Shown here: positions 7,719 through 15,276 of the stretch, piece after piece
Layout: every line of letters begins with the position of its first letter
Numbering within the stretch: the stretch's first letter is position 1
Origin: a virus
Virus record (IMG/VR): IMGVR_UViG_3300027754_000358
Span: 1 to 27,171 of that record
Strand: one strand, 5' to 3'
DNA: 27,171 nt
Made by a program: the position numbers and the translations under genes
The notes under the pieces: model-generated
The model's database searches: none
What the model was told of the DNA's origin: nothing
The model's input: the letters and a program-made list of their open reading frames with translations, nothing else

Positions 7719-9499
7719 TGGCTGACCTTAATTTTGGCCTTCTCGACACGCAAATGCCGGGCCGTTTTGCTGCCATTCCACAACAGCAGGAGGCGCAGCA
7801 GGCGCAGAACGCGTTGCAGTTGATGCAGCTCCAGCATTCGGTGGGGCAGAACGAACTGGCTAAGTACCAGTTGTCCTCGGCTAAACGTGCCGACACTGAG
7901 GCTGAACAACTGCGCGCCTTGTATGGCGGGGCATCAGCAGCAGGCATGACCGACCCAGAGTTTATCCGCAGGGTGTACGCGGTCAATCCAACGCAAGGCA
8001 TGGCATTGGAGAAAGCGCTTGCTGAACGCGCTACAGCGGGTCTGACTCAAAAGAACTTGACGAGCCAAATGAATGCGCGCGATCTGGAGTCGCAATACAA
8101 GGCCGCCGAACACGCCAAAGAGAACTTTAGTTTTTTGCGGGCTATCCCCGGCGGCGCAACAGATGCGGATATTGACGCCGTGGTCAAAGACGCTGCCAAA
8201 TCGTTAGGTATGCAAAGCGCGTTTAAGCTGGGGGAAGAGTTAAAAAAACTTTCGCCCGCCGACCGAAACTTAGCGTTTGACTCTTTGGGGTTGAAAGCTG
8301 ATAAAAGGCTTGAACTTCTTTCGCCAAAATTAACGGTTATAGGCGGCCAGGCATACCAAAGCAATTTTAATGCGCCAGGCTTTATGACGCCATTTACTAA
8401 CGTACCTACAATACCGCAAAGCGCGGTGGGTAGGGCGGGAGCAGATCTTGCCGCCGCGACAGCAAGAGGCGCGCCTCCTGAGGAAATTGCGGCGTTAACT
8501 GCTGCTGTTAACGCGCCGCGACTTGGGCAAGAAACAGCGCAAGGACAACTTACCGTAGCACGACGCAACGCGGCTACTAGCGAAGCGCGCCTTAAACTGG
8601 CGCAAGAAGCACCTAAACTTGGCTTGACTGACCCAGAGGACATTGACCGTGTTGCTGTAGCGGTTGCAAATAATCGGTTGCCGGTAGATAAGTTAAACAG
8701 CACCACCGCGCCAATGTTTGCTAAATTACTCAAAGCCAATCCAGACCTTGATTTTACCAAAACAAGTATTGATCAGGCGGTGGCTAGAACGGGTGCTGTA
8801 ACTACCGCACGAATTGGAGCCGAGCAAACACGCACTACAAGTCTTACCCCCGAAATGATACAGCAACACGGCGACGCGTATAACACCAACGGTAAATTGC
8901 CGTCGTTAGGCAGCGGGCCACAAGCAGCGGTAGATCGCGTAGCTATTTTGCGTTATGCCTCCGAAAACAACCCGACTGACGCCACAACAAAAGCGTTAAA
9001 TAAAGCGCAATTGGACGCCCTGGTTCCGTTGGCAAAACGAGAAACGGATGTAACAAGCTATGTTAAGACGTTTGACAAAAACATAGAGCTTGCGCGGGCG
9101 GCATTAACCAAAGTATCTAACACCAATATCCCCGCGCTTAATGCTTGGTTACTTAACCCCGCGCAACGTCAACTTACCGGCGATCCCGATCTAAAGGCGT
9201 TGGGCGTTTACGTCAGTAGCTTGCAAGCAGAATTTGCAAAAATTCAATCGGGAGCAATGGGTAACTCAGTAATCGCCGATGCCGCGATTAAACGCGCACA
9301 AGACACTATTAACACCGCCGACAGCCCACGAGCGTTTAGGGCTGCGTTGGATGCAATGGTAAAAGAAAGTCGTAACCGGATAGACAGTTTTGAAGATACG
9401 AGAAAAGAAATGGCGGCAAAAGTACGAGGGCAACCCGCGCCAACTACGCCCGCCGCAGCAACACCTGCGCCCGGTTGGGGCAAGGCGGAGGCCAAATGA
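7718..9499 (+). CDS. Ejection / internal virion protein, helical
   Basis: A 593-residue protein, ATG overlapping the previous TAA by one base. Residues 15-60 are Gln-rich and form a predicted coiled coil (QQQEAQQAQNALQLMQL). A segment with MTDPEFIRRVYAVNPTQGM follows, of a kind frequent in phage proteins at this operon position. The rest is mostly Ala/Lys/Glu-rich helix, with a Pro/Ala-rich tail near residue 575. There are no cysteines and no membrane segment. It probably forms part of the DNA-ejection conduit with its neighbours. Its TGA stop overlaps the next ATG by four bases (ATGA). Confidence 0.6.
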   Translation: MADLNFGLLDTQMPGRFAAIPQQQEAQQAQNALQLMQLQHSVGQNELAKYQLSSAKRADTEAEQLRALYGGASAAGMTDPEFIRRVYAVNPTQGMALEKALAERATAGLTQKNLTSQMNARDLESQYKAAEHAKENFSFLRAIPGGATDADIDAVVKDAAKSLGMQSAFKLGEELKKLSPADRNLAFDSLGLKADKRLELLSPKLTVIGGQAYQSNFNAPGFMTPFTNVPTIPQSAVGRAGADLAAATARGAPPEEIAALTAAVNAPRLGQETAQGQLTVARRNAATSEARLKLAQEAPKLGLTDPEDIDRVAVAVANNRLPVDKLNSTTAPMFAKLLKANPDLDFTKTSIDQAVARTGAVTTARIGAEQTRTTSLTPEMIQQHGDAYNTNGKLPSLGSGPQAAVDRVAILRYASENNPTDATTKALNKAQLDALVPLAKRETDVTSYVKTFDKNIELARAALTKVSNTNIPALNAWLLNPAQRQLTGDPDLKALGVYVSSLQAEFAKIQSGAMGNSVIADAAIKRAQDTINTADSPRAFRAALDAMVKESRNRIDSFEDTRKEMAAKVRGQPAPTTPAAATPAPGWGKAEAK

Positions 9500-12441
9500 C
9501 TACCTACAGCATTTCAGCACCCGACGGAAAAACTTATACCATAGACGGCCCCGCAGGAGCGTCGCAAGAACAAGTGCAAAATGAAGTTATACGGCAAAAC
9601 CCGCATTTGGCTGCGCCGCCGCCCGAAGTATCTGCCAAACGCAGTGTTGGCGGTTTTGTATCGAACATACTTCCCTCTGCGGGTCGTTTGGTTAGCGGTA
9701 TAGCCGACATGGTTATGCACCCAATCAACACCGTTAGCGGTGTTTTGGATATTGGCGCTGGCGCGCTACAAAACGCGCTACCAAAAACTTTTGTTGACTT
9801 TGTTAATTCAGGCGACAGTCCTGAAAAAGCAGCGTCTGTTAAGCGCGCTGTTGATGCCGCTAATGCAATGGGTGGTTTTCTTAAGGAACGATACGGTTCG
9901 CTAGACAAAATAAAAACCACGCTTTACAACGACCCCGTAGGCGCGGCAGCGGATCTCTCGATCCTATTCACCGGCGGCGGTGCGGCTGCAACGCGTGTGG
10001 CTGTTGCCTCGCGCGCGCCTATTGTGGCCGGCGCTATGGCCGGCCTTCCGGGCATGGAAGCTGCTGCCAGCACCTCCGGTGCGTTGCTCTCAACAGGTAA
10101 AGCGTTAAGCACCGCAGGGCAATACACAAACCCGTTAGCTGCAATTGGCCCGATAGCGGGTGTGGCGGGGAATATGGCTTTAGCGGTGCCGGGCGTTCAA
10201 CGGGGGGTAGACGTAAGTAAAGCCGTAGCAAAAAAAGCAGTTAGCACAGGATACAACCTTATTGAACCCGCGCTTCCAGGTGGCGCAGAAGCAATAAAAA
10301 ACCGCGCTATTATGTCGGCGTTTTCATCCGACCCAGTTAAAGGCGCGCCCGATATTGCCAAAATGAACCAGGCAATAGCCATGCTAGAAGGCGGCGCAAC
10401 TATTGAACAAGTAGCGGTTGCGCTAAACAGCCCGGGGCTGGCCGCAATGGCTAAAACATCCCAGAACGCTAACACGGCCTTGGCAGGTATTTATGCGGAA
10501 AGAGCGAAAGCGGTAAGAGAAAGTCGAGCCAATCAATTGGAAGGGGCAAGCGCGAATCTTAACGCACTGAGTCAGGCCAATTTGCCGCCTAGCGCGGGGT
10601 CACCTAACCTACCCCGCCAGGCAGTCAATACCGCACTAGCACAAGAACAAGCCGCGCTGGCGGCGCAACAGGCCGCTAGAACGGGTGCGCTGACAGCGGA
10701 GCAACAAGCCGCTGAAGCGGCGCTGGCGCAACAGCAAGGTCAACTAACAGCAAGCGTAGCCAACACTAGGCAAATGGAAGTTGGCGACACACTTACCAAA
10801 ACGCGCGCAGAGCTAGAAAAAGCGGTGCGCGAAAAAGTGGTTACGCCCGCGTATACCGCAGCGTTCAACGCGTCGGCCGAACCGTTCAGTTTTGCGCCGG
10901 TAGAAGCGGCGGCCAAAAAATTAGCCGCAGATCCATCTACGCAACTTAACCCGCAGATTGCCCCCTACACTACCGAAGCCTTGCGGATGTATGGGTCTAA
11001 GGTGCCAGAACCTGTGCCTGGCGCGCCACCTAGCGCGGTGCCTCCGGCACCTGTGCCGGCAATGGTGACGCTAGAAAGCGCAGATAAGCTGATAAAAGCG
11101 TTGAACACCGATCTAGCGGCTATTCGGGGGGCTAGGGATTCGGCGTCCAATATGACGCGCAAAAATTTAATGGAGCTTAAATCAGCGGCTGAACAAGCTA
11201 TTGCAAGCGGCGTGTCTAAAGAGGCCAACCAGCTATACAAGGAAGCGCGCACGTTGCACCGGACAAAGGTAGTCGAGCCATTCCTTAAAGGTTGGGTTGC
11301 TAACTTGGAACGCGAAGGCGCAACAGGTACACAAATACTGGCGCCCAGTAAGGTAACGCAGAAGATACTGAGTAGCGAAGAAGATGCCATTCGTGCGGTT
11401 GCGGCGTTTGGCGAATCGCCGGTAGCGTTGCAGGCCATCAAAGCGGGCGTAGAAGGTGAATACCGCGCTGCGGTTGTAGCGGGGAAAACACCACATAAAG
11501 ACTGGATGGACGCGCATCAGTTTCAGCTAGAAGCGCTTGATAAGGCCGGTCTGGGCCTGACCCAACGTCTGGAAAGTCTTGGCGGCAGCGCGCAAAAGTT
11601 AGAGCAAACTGCTGCTGAATTAAAAGCAACTCGTGCGGCCATACCCGGCAAAGTAAGCGCCGAATTTGAAGCGCAAAACAAAGCGTTAGCCGCAGTGTCC
11701 GCAGACTTGGAATTTAAGAACGTAGGCGAGCTACGCAAGTCTGTAGTCAAAGACGAAGCCACGATGAACCAAGCGTTGCGGCGCATGGACGAACCGGCGA
11801 AAGCCGCGCTAGCCCGAGGCGTCATGCAAGACGTAAAGACGTTGGCAGAATTAACCGCTAATGAACGGCCTATCATGGCTGCGCTGCGCGCTGCCGATCC
11901 TGCTACTGCTGCGCGTATCATGGCTAACGCCAAAGAAGCCTTTAACATACGTTCGTTGATAGAAGAGGCGCAAAAGGCGCGGCCCGCAAATGCTTTAGGC
12001 ACGACGCAGCGTGTCGCGGATTTAACCCAGGGGTTACCTGAAGTGCGGGCGGCGGTGCAAAAAATACAAGCCGAAATAAACCAAAGCACTAGCTTTGATA
12101 AACTGGCGGCGAAAGGTGTAGCCGCAGGCGGTGGTGTTGGAACCCTAGCTACTGAAGCTGCTGGCCCTGCGGTAGCAAGTTTAAACCACTACATGAGCAT
12201 GATAAATTTTGTGATGCGTAGGCTTAAAGGATTGACGGACGATAAGTTGGCCGCGCAGATTGGCGTTGAGCTTGCTAACTCACCTTCAGCAGCAGCGTTG
12301 ATATCTAAGGCGCAAGCCAAAGTCACCGCGCCAGCAGTTGCAAAACCACCTCGCTCTTGGTCTGGATCAATAGCACCCGGGGCAATAATGCTCAACCAAC
12401 TAGCACCGCAAGAATCGCAAAACAGACTGGCGGCACCTTAA
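9496..12441 (+). CDS. Large ejection / internal virion protein
   Basis: A 981-residue protein. ATG at 9496 is preferred over an in-frame TTG at 9475, because it sits in an ATGA overlap with the upstream stop and has GGCGGAGG just before it. The N-terminus (YSISAPDGKTYTIDGPAGAS) is a short beta module common at the start of phage ejection proteins. Residues 50-240 contain several amphipathic or hydrophobic stretches (VSGIADMVMHPINTVSGVLD, AIGPIAGVAGNMALAVPG). The remainder is long Ala/Glu/Lys helix with coiled coils (AEQQAAEAALAQQQ, about residues 400-420). A Pro-rich linker, PVPGAPPSAVPPAPVPA, breaks the helix near residue 510. No lysozyme or peptidase motif was found. Role in genome delivery is inferred from position and composition. 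Confidence 0.6.
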   Translation: MTTYSISAPDGKTYTIDGPAGASQEQVQNEVIRQNPHLAAPPPEVSAKRSVGGFVSNILPSAGRLVSGIADMVMHPINTVSGVLDIGAGALQNALPKTFVDFVNSGDSPEKAASVKRAVDAANAMGGFLKERYGSLDKIKTTLYNDPVGAAADLSILFTGGGAAATRVAVASRAPIVAGAMAGLPGMEAAASTSGALLSTGKALSTAGQYTNPLAAIGPIAGVAGNMALAVPGVQRGVDVSKAVAKKAVSTGYNLIEPALPGGAEAIKNRAIMSAFSSDPVKGAPDIAKMNQAIAMLEGGATIEQVAVALNSPGLAAMAKTSQNANTALAGIYAERAKAVRESRANQLEGASANLNALSQANLPPSAGSPNLPRQAVNTALAQEQAALAAQQAARTGALTAEQQAAEAALAQQQGQLTASVANTRQMEVGDTLTKTRAELEKAVREKVVTPAYTAAFNASAEPFSFAPVEAAAKKLAADPSTQLNPQIAPYTTEALRMYGSKVPEPVPGAPPSAVPPAPVPAMVTLESADKLIKALNTDLAAIRGARDSASNMTRKNLMELKSAAEQAIASGVSKEANQLYKEARTLHRTKVVEPFLKGWVANLEREGATGTQILAPSKVTQKILSSEEDAIRAVAAFGESPVALQAIKAGVEGEYRAAVVAGKTPHKDWMDAHQFQLEALDKAGLGLTQRLESLGGSAQKLEQTAAELKATRAAIPGKVSAEFEAQNKALAAVSADLEFKNVGELRKSVVKDEATMNQALRRMDEPAKAALARGVMQDVKTLAELTANERPIMAALRAADPATAARIMANAKEAFNIRSLIEEAQKARPANALGTTQRVADLTQGLPEVRAAVQKIQAEINQSTSFDKLAAKGVAAGGGVGTLATEAAGPAVASLNHYMSMINFVMRRLKGLTDDKLAAQIGVELANSPSAAALISKAQAKVTAPAVAKPPRSWSGSIAPGAIMLNQLAPQESQNRLAAP

Positions 12442-12605
12442 TGGCAACGACCAACGAGCTGGACGTGCGTCTGACCTCGCACGAGGCGGTCTGCGAGCTG
12501 CGCTACGACTCTATTAACGCCCGTCTGAAGCGCATCGAGCAGATTGGCATCAGCGTTGCGGGTTTCATCATTGCCCTACTCCTCCACATCATCTTGAAAG
12601 CCTGA
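12441..12605 (+). CDS. Small membrane protein of the lysis region (holin/XhlA-like topology)
   Basis: A 54-residue protein whose ATG overlaps the previous TAA by one base. Residues 1-33 form a charged, soluble helix (DSINARLKRIEQ) and residues 34-52 a single hydrophobic segment (IGISVAGFIIALLLHIIL) close to the C-terminus. A soluble helix followed by a C-terminal membrane anchor is the layout of XhlA-type proteins and some holin partners. It is the first gene of the lysis cassette. It could be a holin, an antiholin or a membrane regulator; sequence alone does not decide. The gene is small enough to be missed by length filters. Confidence 0.6.
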   Translation: MATTNELDVRLTSHEAVCELRYDSINARLKRIEQIGISVAGFIIALLLHIILKA

Positions 12606-12607
12606 AC

Positions 12608-13129
12608 ATGAAAAAGCTGCTCCTCCTCGCGTTGCTGCCTTTTAGCGTTGCCGCTGCCGACCTGATGGTCTGCAACGGTGAATATGCGCTATGTGCGGCG
12701 TCTGGCTCCACGCCTACGGGCAAGAAGATCACGGTCAAGGGCAAAGTGTTTGCCGAGGGCATGGCAGTCTGTCCGGTCTTAAAAGGCCGAAGCGTAGCCA
12801 ACGGTGCGCTGATGAAGAACTCCTGTGACGCGCCTCCCGGTAAGGTCTGGTCACTGTTCAGCACCGTATCAGAAGCCCCGCAAGCCCCGACATGGGCTGT
12901 GGCGCCACTGGTTCACCGCACCTTTGTGTTGAGCAAGACAGAGGGCATGAGCAACCAGTGGTCGTTCCTTTGCGACAAGCAAGCCAAGCTGGTGAACGGG
13001 GTACAGCTTGCGTCTTGCTACGGCCCGATAAACGAGTCTCCCCTGACTAACGGGCATGTGAAGATGGGATCGACCATTGTTACCGACGCTCCGGTTGGGG
13101 CGTTAAATCCTGTAGGCGGCAACTTCTAG
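12608..13129 (+). CDS. Secreted six-cysteine protein, unknown function
   Basis: A 173-residue protein. Residues 1-17 are a clear signal peptide (MKKLLLLALLPFSVAAA) with likely cleavage near residues 16-18 and no lipobox cysteine. The mature part holds six cysteines (C22, C29, C55, C73, C122, C137), consistent with three disulfide bonds in the periplasm. It contains no recognisable hydrolase, spanin coiled coil or second membrane segment. It sits inside the lysis cassette, two bases after the small membrane protein and nine before the holin candidate. Possible roles are a periplasmic lysis helper, an inhibitor, or a superinfection-exclusion factor; none can be chosen from sequence. Confidence 0.7.
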   Translation: MKKLLLLALLPFSVAAADLMVCNGEYALCAASGSTPTGKKITVKGKVFAEGMAVCPVLKGRSVANGALMKNSCDAPPGKVWSLFSTVSEAPQAPTWAVAPLVHRTFVLSKTEGMSNQWSFLCDKQAKLVNGVQLASCYGPINESPLTNGHVKMGSTIVTDAPVGALNPVGGNF

Positions 13130-13138
13130 GAGATTGAT

Positions 13139-13309
13139 ATGGGCTGGCTCAGAAATCGTTTTGGCGAAGCATCAACACTGGCGGGGCTGGGAGTGCTGTT
13201 TGCTGTCGGGATCCCGATGGTGCCACCGCAGTATCAGTTGCTGGTGCAAGGTATCGCTGCAGCTTTGGGTCTTGGCGGCGCGGTTCGGGCTGATCCCGGC
13301 AACAGGTGA
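13139..13309 (+). CDS. Holin candidate
   Basis: A 56-residue protein, ATG preceded by AGGAG about six bases upstream (the AG comes from the previous stop). It has two hydrophobic segments, about residues 12-28 (TLAGLGVLFAVGIPMV) and 33-49 (YQLLVQGIAAALGLGGAV), a basic N-terminus (MGWLRNRFGEAS) and a short charged C-terminus. Size, two-segment topology and the four-base GTGA overlap with the endolysin gene directly downstream are what is expected of a holin. The short polar turn between the segments (PPQY) supports a hairpin topology with both ends in the cytoplasm. Confidence 0.7.
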   Translation: MGWLRNRFGEASTLAGLGVLFAVGIPMVPPQYQLLVQGIAAALGLGGAVRADPGNR

Positions 13310-13728
13310 CCCCGCACTTTACCCTTGCGGAGCTAACCGTCACCGACCACCGGACGCTGGATAACACCCCAGATCCGGTGGCGCTGGCAAACCTGCAACG
13401 TCTGGCGGTGTTTCTGGAACTGGTTAAAGACAGGCTGGGCGGCAGGCCGGTGATGGTCACCTCTGCCTACCGCAGCAAGGCGGTTAATGATGCCTGTGGG
13501 AGCCGCGACACCAGCCAGCACCGCCTTGGCTGCGCGGCTGACATACGAGTGCCAGGTATGACCCCCGACGCGGTGGTGAAGGCTGTGATGGCGTCAGGGC
13601 TGGCCTACGACCAGATCATTCGGGAGTTCGACGCCTGGACACATATCAGCATCCCCAACCTGCCAACGCTCCCCCCGCGCAAAATGGCGCTTATAATCGA
13701 CAAGTCGGGAACCCGACCTTTTTCTTAG
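13306..13728 (+). CDS. Endolysin, peptidase M15 family (D-Ala-D-Ala carboxypeptidase-like)
   Basis: A 140-residue single-domain enzyme, GTG start in a GTGA overlap with the holin stop. Zinc ligands expected for the M15_3 family are present: H72 and D79 in SQHRLGCAADIRV, and H113 in WTHIS. The VTSAYRSKAVN segment (residues 51-61) is the conserved fold signature before the metal site. E107 or D109 could act as the general base. It would cut peptide cross-links in peptidoglycan. There is no signal peptide, so release depends on the holin. The gene's last codons overlap a terminator-like hairpin. Confidence 0.88.
   Translation: MTPHFTLAELTVTDHRTLDNTPDPVALANLQRLAVFLELVKDRLGGRPVMVTSAYRSKAVNDACGSRDTSQHRLGCAADIRVPGMTPDAVVKAVMASGLAYDQIIREFDAWTHISIPNLPTLPPRKMALIIDKSGTRPFS
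13704..13726 (+). terminator. Rho-independent terminator inside the endolysin 3' end
   Basis: A stem GTCGG / CCGAC with a GAAC loop is followed by CTTTTTCTT. It lies within the last codons of the endolysin and ends at the stop codon. It is the first of two terminators in tandem at the end of the late operon. Confidence 0.6.
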
Positions 13729-13750
13729 TGCCTGGTGGTATCCCCTTTGC

Positions 13751-13774
13751 CCCCGTCTAGCGGGGCTTTTTTTT
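13751..13774 (+). terminator. Rho-independent terminator of the late operon
   Basis: A perfect stem CCCCG / CGGGG with loop TCTAG is followed by C and eight T. It acts in the plus direction, 22 bases after the endolysin stop. The stop codon of the convergent zinc-ribbon gene (CTA, 13757-13759 on plus) lies within the loop, and the T run encodes lysines of that gene on the other strand. Confidence 0.85.
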
Positions 13775-13897
13775 GACTCGCTCCGCGCAGGGCAGACAAC
13801 GCCACTGCTTCTGCTTGCGGTTTAGGGAGTGCGTCAGGACAACGCCAGGCACCCGCTGGCAGCTCATGCAGGTTGGGTTGGGTGGTGTTATTCGCAT
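13757..13897 (-). CDS. Small Cys4 zinc-ribbon protein
   Basis: A 46-residue basic protein, ATG at 13897. Two CxxC knuckles, C10-M-S-C13 and C34-L-P-C37, are separated by 20 residues, as in zinc ribbons. The C-terminus is Lys/Arg-rich (RVKKKPR). It overlaps the end of the upstream gene by ten bases. Its last codons (AAA AAA AAG) are the antisense of the late-operon terminator T run. It may bind nucleic acid or a host protein; no specific function can be given. It is shorter than usual gene-calling limits, but the zinc motif and tight packing support it. Confidence 0.7.
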   Translation of the reverse strand: MRITPPNPTCMSCQRVPGVVLTHSLNRKQKQWRCLPCAERVKKKPR

Positions 13898-14046
13898 CGT
13901 TGCACTCGCGCCTTCCAGATTTCCCCATCTTTCAGCGGTACCCAGATCGTCGTGCCGTAGCTGTCGTTTGGATACTGGCTGCGGTAAGTCTGGATCATCT
14001 CCAGCAACTGCTCCCGTGTATCTGCTACTAGCTCATGGTCGATCAT
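13888..14046 (-). CDS. Small protein, unknown function
   Basis: A 52-residue protein with ATG at 14046, preceded by GGGAGG about nine bases upstream. Sequence features: an acidic helical N-terminus (MIDHELVADTREQLLEMIQ) and a Trp-containing beta-like C-terminus (TTIWVPLKDGEIWKARVQ). The start lies in an ATGA overlap with the stop of the upstream gene, and the ribosome site is within that gene's last codons. No family is recognised. It is part of the cassette of tiny, coupled genes downstream of the helicase. Confidence 0.65.
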   Translation of the reverse strand: MIDHELVADTREQLLEMIQTYRSQYPNDSYGTTIWVPLKDGEIWKARVQRCE

Positions 14047-14201
14047 TTTTTATACCCTCCCTCAATAACGCTGAACGTTGCGTCCAGCACCCGCAGATCG
14101 TTGGCCGCATCGCTAACACCATGCCAGTCGCCAATCCGCACGCACATGAGCAAGTACTCGGTGTACGCTGCGCGGTTCTTTTCGTATTCTGCTAATGTCA
14201 T
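14043..14201 (-). CDS. Small protein, unknown function
   Basis: A 52-residue helical protein (MTLAEYEKNRAAYTEYLLM, then RIGDWHGVSDAANDLRVLDA) with ATG at 14201. The start overlaps the preceding TGA by one base (TGATG) and the stop overlaps the next start by four (ATGA). The segment WHGVSDAANDLR followed by LDA is of a type often seen in short phage early proteins. No enzymatic motif is present and function is unknown. Confidence 0.68.
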   Translation of the reverse strand: MTLAEYEKNRAAYTEYLLMCVRIGDWHGVSDAANDLRVLDATFSVIEGGYKK

Positions 14202-14503
14202 CACAAACCCCTCGCTATTGCTGCATACGTCATGGTTGAGTAGACCGTTTCCTTTGCCATCTTGCGTACCGCGTCCCGGTCTTGTGGGCGTTGTGCGCCC
14301 GTCCTCTCAGCCCACGCAGCCACCTTGTCAAAATTCTGTGGGAACTGGAGCAGGGCGATTCTTTGCGGTTCTTTATTTGCTAGGGCGACTTCTTTGGCTC
14401 TTCGGGCAGTCTCCATTGCAATGTTCGCCTCGGTACTCCAGCAGTCGCTTCTGGCGCACATTGTGCTGGTACGTTTGCCGCACTGTTTACATGATAATTC
14501 CAT
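14201..14503 (-). CDS. Zinc-ribbon protein, unknown function
   Basis: A 100-residue protein. ATG at 14503 is chosen because GGGAGAG precedes it and the zinc motif begins directly after it. An in-frame start at 14545 would add 14 residues with no clear role. Four cysteines, C5-K-Q-C8 and C16/C21 (CKQCGKRTSTMCARSDC), can form one zinc site. The rest is helical and ends in TVYSTMTYAAIARGL. It overlaps the following gene by one base. A longer reading frame, 14380-14616, runs out of frame across its first 41 codons. Confidence 0.7.
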   Translation of the reverse strand: MELSCKQCGKRTSTMCARSDCWSTEANIAMETARRAKEVALANKEPQRIALLQFPQNFDKVAAWAERTGAQRPQDRDAVRKMAKETVYSTMTYAAIARGL

Positions 14504-14616
14504 ACGTCTCTCCCAAAGAAACCCAAAAAGAAAAACATTGAACAACTAAGAACTGAAGCCAGAATTACGGATCGCAGACCGTGGGGCATTTCCTCTACGA
14601 TGATGTGTTTGTTCAT
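14380..14616 (-). CDS. Possible small membrane protein overlapping the zinc-ribbon gene (doubtful)
   Basis: A 78-residue frame with ATG at 14616 in an ATGA overlap with the upstream stop, the same coupling used throughout this cassette. AGGA lies close upstream. Residues 14-34 are hydrophobic (RSVILASVLSCSMFFFLGFFG) and could span the membrane. The last 41 codons overlap the zinc-ribbon gene in another frame, which is unusual for this genome. It fills an otherwise empty 110-base gap. Either it is a real overlapping gene, a shorter product, or a degenerate remnant. Confidence 0.4.
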   Translation of the reverse strand: MNKHIIVEEMPHGLRSVILASVLSCSMFFFLGFFGRDVWNYHVNSAANVPAQCAPEATAGVPRRTLQWRLPEEPKKSP

Positions 14617-14933
14617 ACCTTCCTCGCTGCGTCAATTGCTGCATCCAGCATTTCGCCGTCGTCCCACAAACACGGTTCGGGGTACTCAAAACCCACGGGC
14701 CAAGGGAAGCTGTCTGCATCCCAGAGACGTTTTGATCTAAACCACCGGTACCTCTCGGCGTCCACTCTCAGCGCAGCGTTCTCCGCTTCCAACTTCAACT
14801 CTCGCCCAAGTGGGCTCATAGTAACTGCGGGTTGCTCTATCCACCCGCACATGCAGGCATATCTCCCTGCCGAATGCGTTGAGTTGCGGTCGAATCCGCA
14901 TTCAGGTGTGGTAATGTGCTTCGTATCACTCAT
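14613..14933 (-). CDS. Small phage early protein with AERYRWFR motif
   Basis: A 106-residue protein. ATG at 14933 is chosen because it overlaps the upstream TGA by four bases. A TTG start 15 bases earlier is less likely. It has a cysteine pair (ACMCGW, about residues 26-31) and a coiled-coil stretch ELKLEAENAALRVDAERYRWFR (about residues 50-71). Trp/Pro-rich residues follow, then a DGEMLDAAIDAARK tail. The AENAALRxDAERYRWLR block and the LDAAIDAA tail recur in many small phage proteins, some annotated as Ead/Ea22-like. Function is unknown. Confidence 0.72.
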   Translation of the reverse strand: MSDTKHITTPECGFDRNSTHSAGRYACMCGWIEQPAVTMSPLGRELKLEAENAALRVDAERYRWFRSKRLWDADSFPWPVGFEYPEPCLWDDGEMLDAAIDAARKV

Positions 14934-15076
14934 TGCGGCAGCGTCCAAGTAGGCTTGCGGGAAAACTTATCCAGAACCCACAAGTTCTTACGGCGAAGGT
15001 ATCTTATTGCCATCACCCACTTTGCGCCGTTGCGACGGTTGGGGTGCAGCTTTCTTGCTTGCGTGGTCAGGCTCAT
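14930..15076 (-). CDS. Small basic protein, unknown function
   Basis: A 48-residue, strongly basic protein (KLHPNRRNGAKWVMAIRYLR, then KNLWVLDKFSRKP) with ATG at 15076. Both ends show ATGA overlaps, with the DUF3310 gene upstream and the AERYRWFR gene downstream. The many Arg/Lys and aromatic residues would suit binding to nucleic acid, but there is no known motif. It is too short for standard length filters; the coupling on both sides is the main support. Confidence 0.65.
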   Translation of the reverse strand: MSLTTQARKLHPNRRNGAKWVMAIRYLRRKNLWVLDKFSRKPTWTLPQ

Positions 15077-15276
15077 TTTTGAATCCTCTTGATCTCACGC
15101 TCCAAATACCAGCGTGCTTTTCTCAGGTCAGCATCCGCTTCCCCTTTCAGCCCGGCGCGCCAGATGTACTTGATGGCGTTGCCCAAGTTAAAGTTCATAT
15201 GCTCGGTGATCTGGATGCACTCGATCCCCGACGGGTGCCCCTTGTAATGCTCTGGGTTGGTTGGGTCAGATGCCAT
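15073..15276 (-). CDS. DUF3310 family protein
   Basis: A 67-residue protein, ATG at 15276 with GGAGT about seven bases upstream. The whole length matches the DUF3310 pattern: PEHYKGHPSGIECIQITEH, then NFNLGNAIKYIWRAG, then DLRKARWYLEREI. Members are common in phage early regions and some are labelled nucleotide-kinase-like, though their activity is not established. The frame continues upstream for 46 codons without resembling the family, so the internal ATG is the real start. It overlaps its neighbours by 11 bases upstream and four downstream. Confidence 0.88.
   Translation of the reverse strand: MASDPTNPEHYKGHPSGIECIQITEHMNFNLGNAIKYIWRAGLKGEADADLRKARWYLEREIKRIQK

Noticed and set aside
9475-9495. 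TTG start for the large ejection protein seven codons upstream
   Set aside because: ATG at 9496 has a better ribosome site (GGCGGAGG) and the ATGA overlap with the preceding stop. The extra residues (MGQGGGQ) are an out-of-frame reading of the upstream gene's end.
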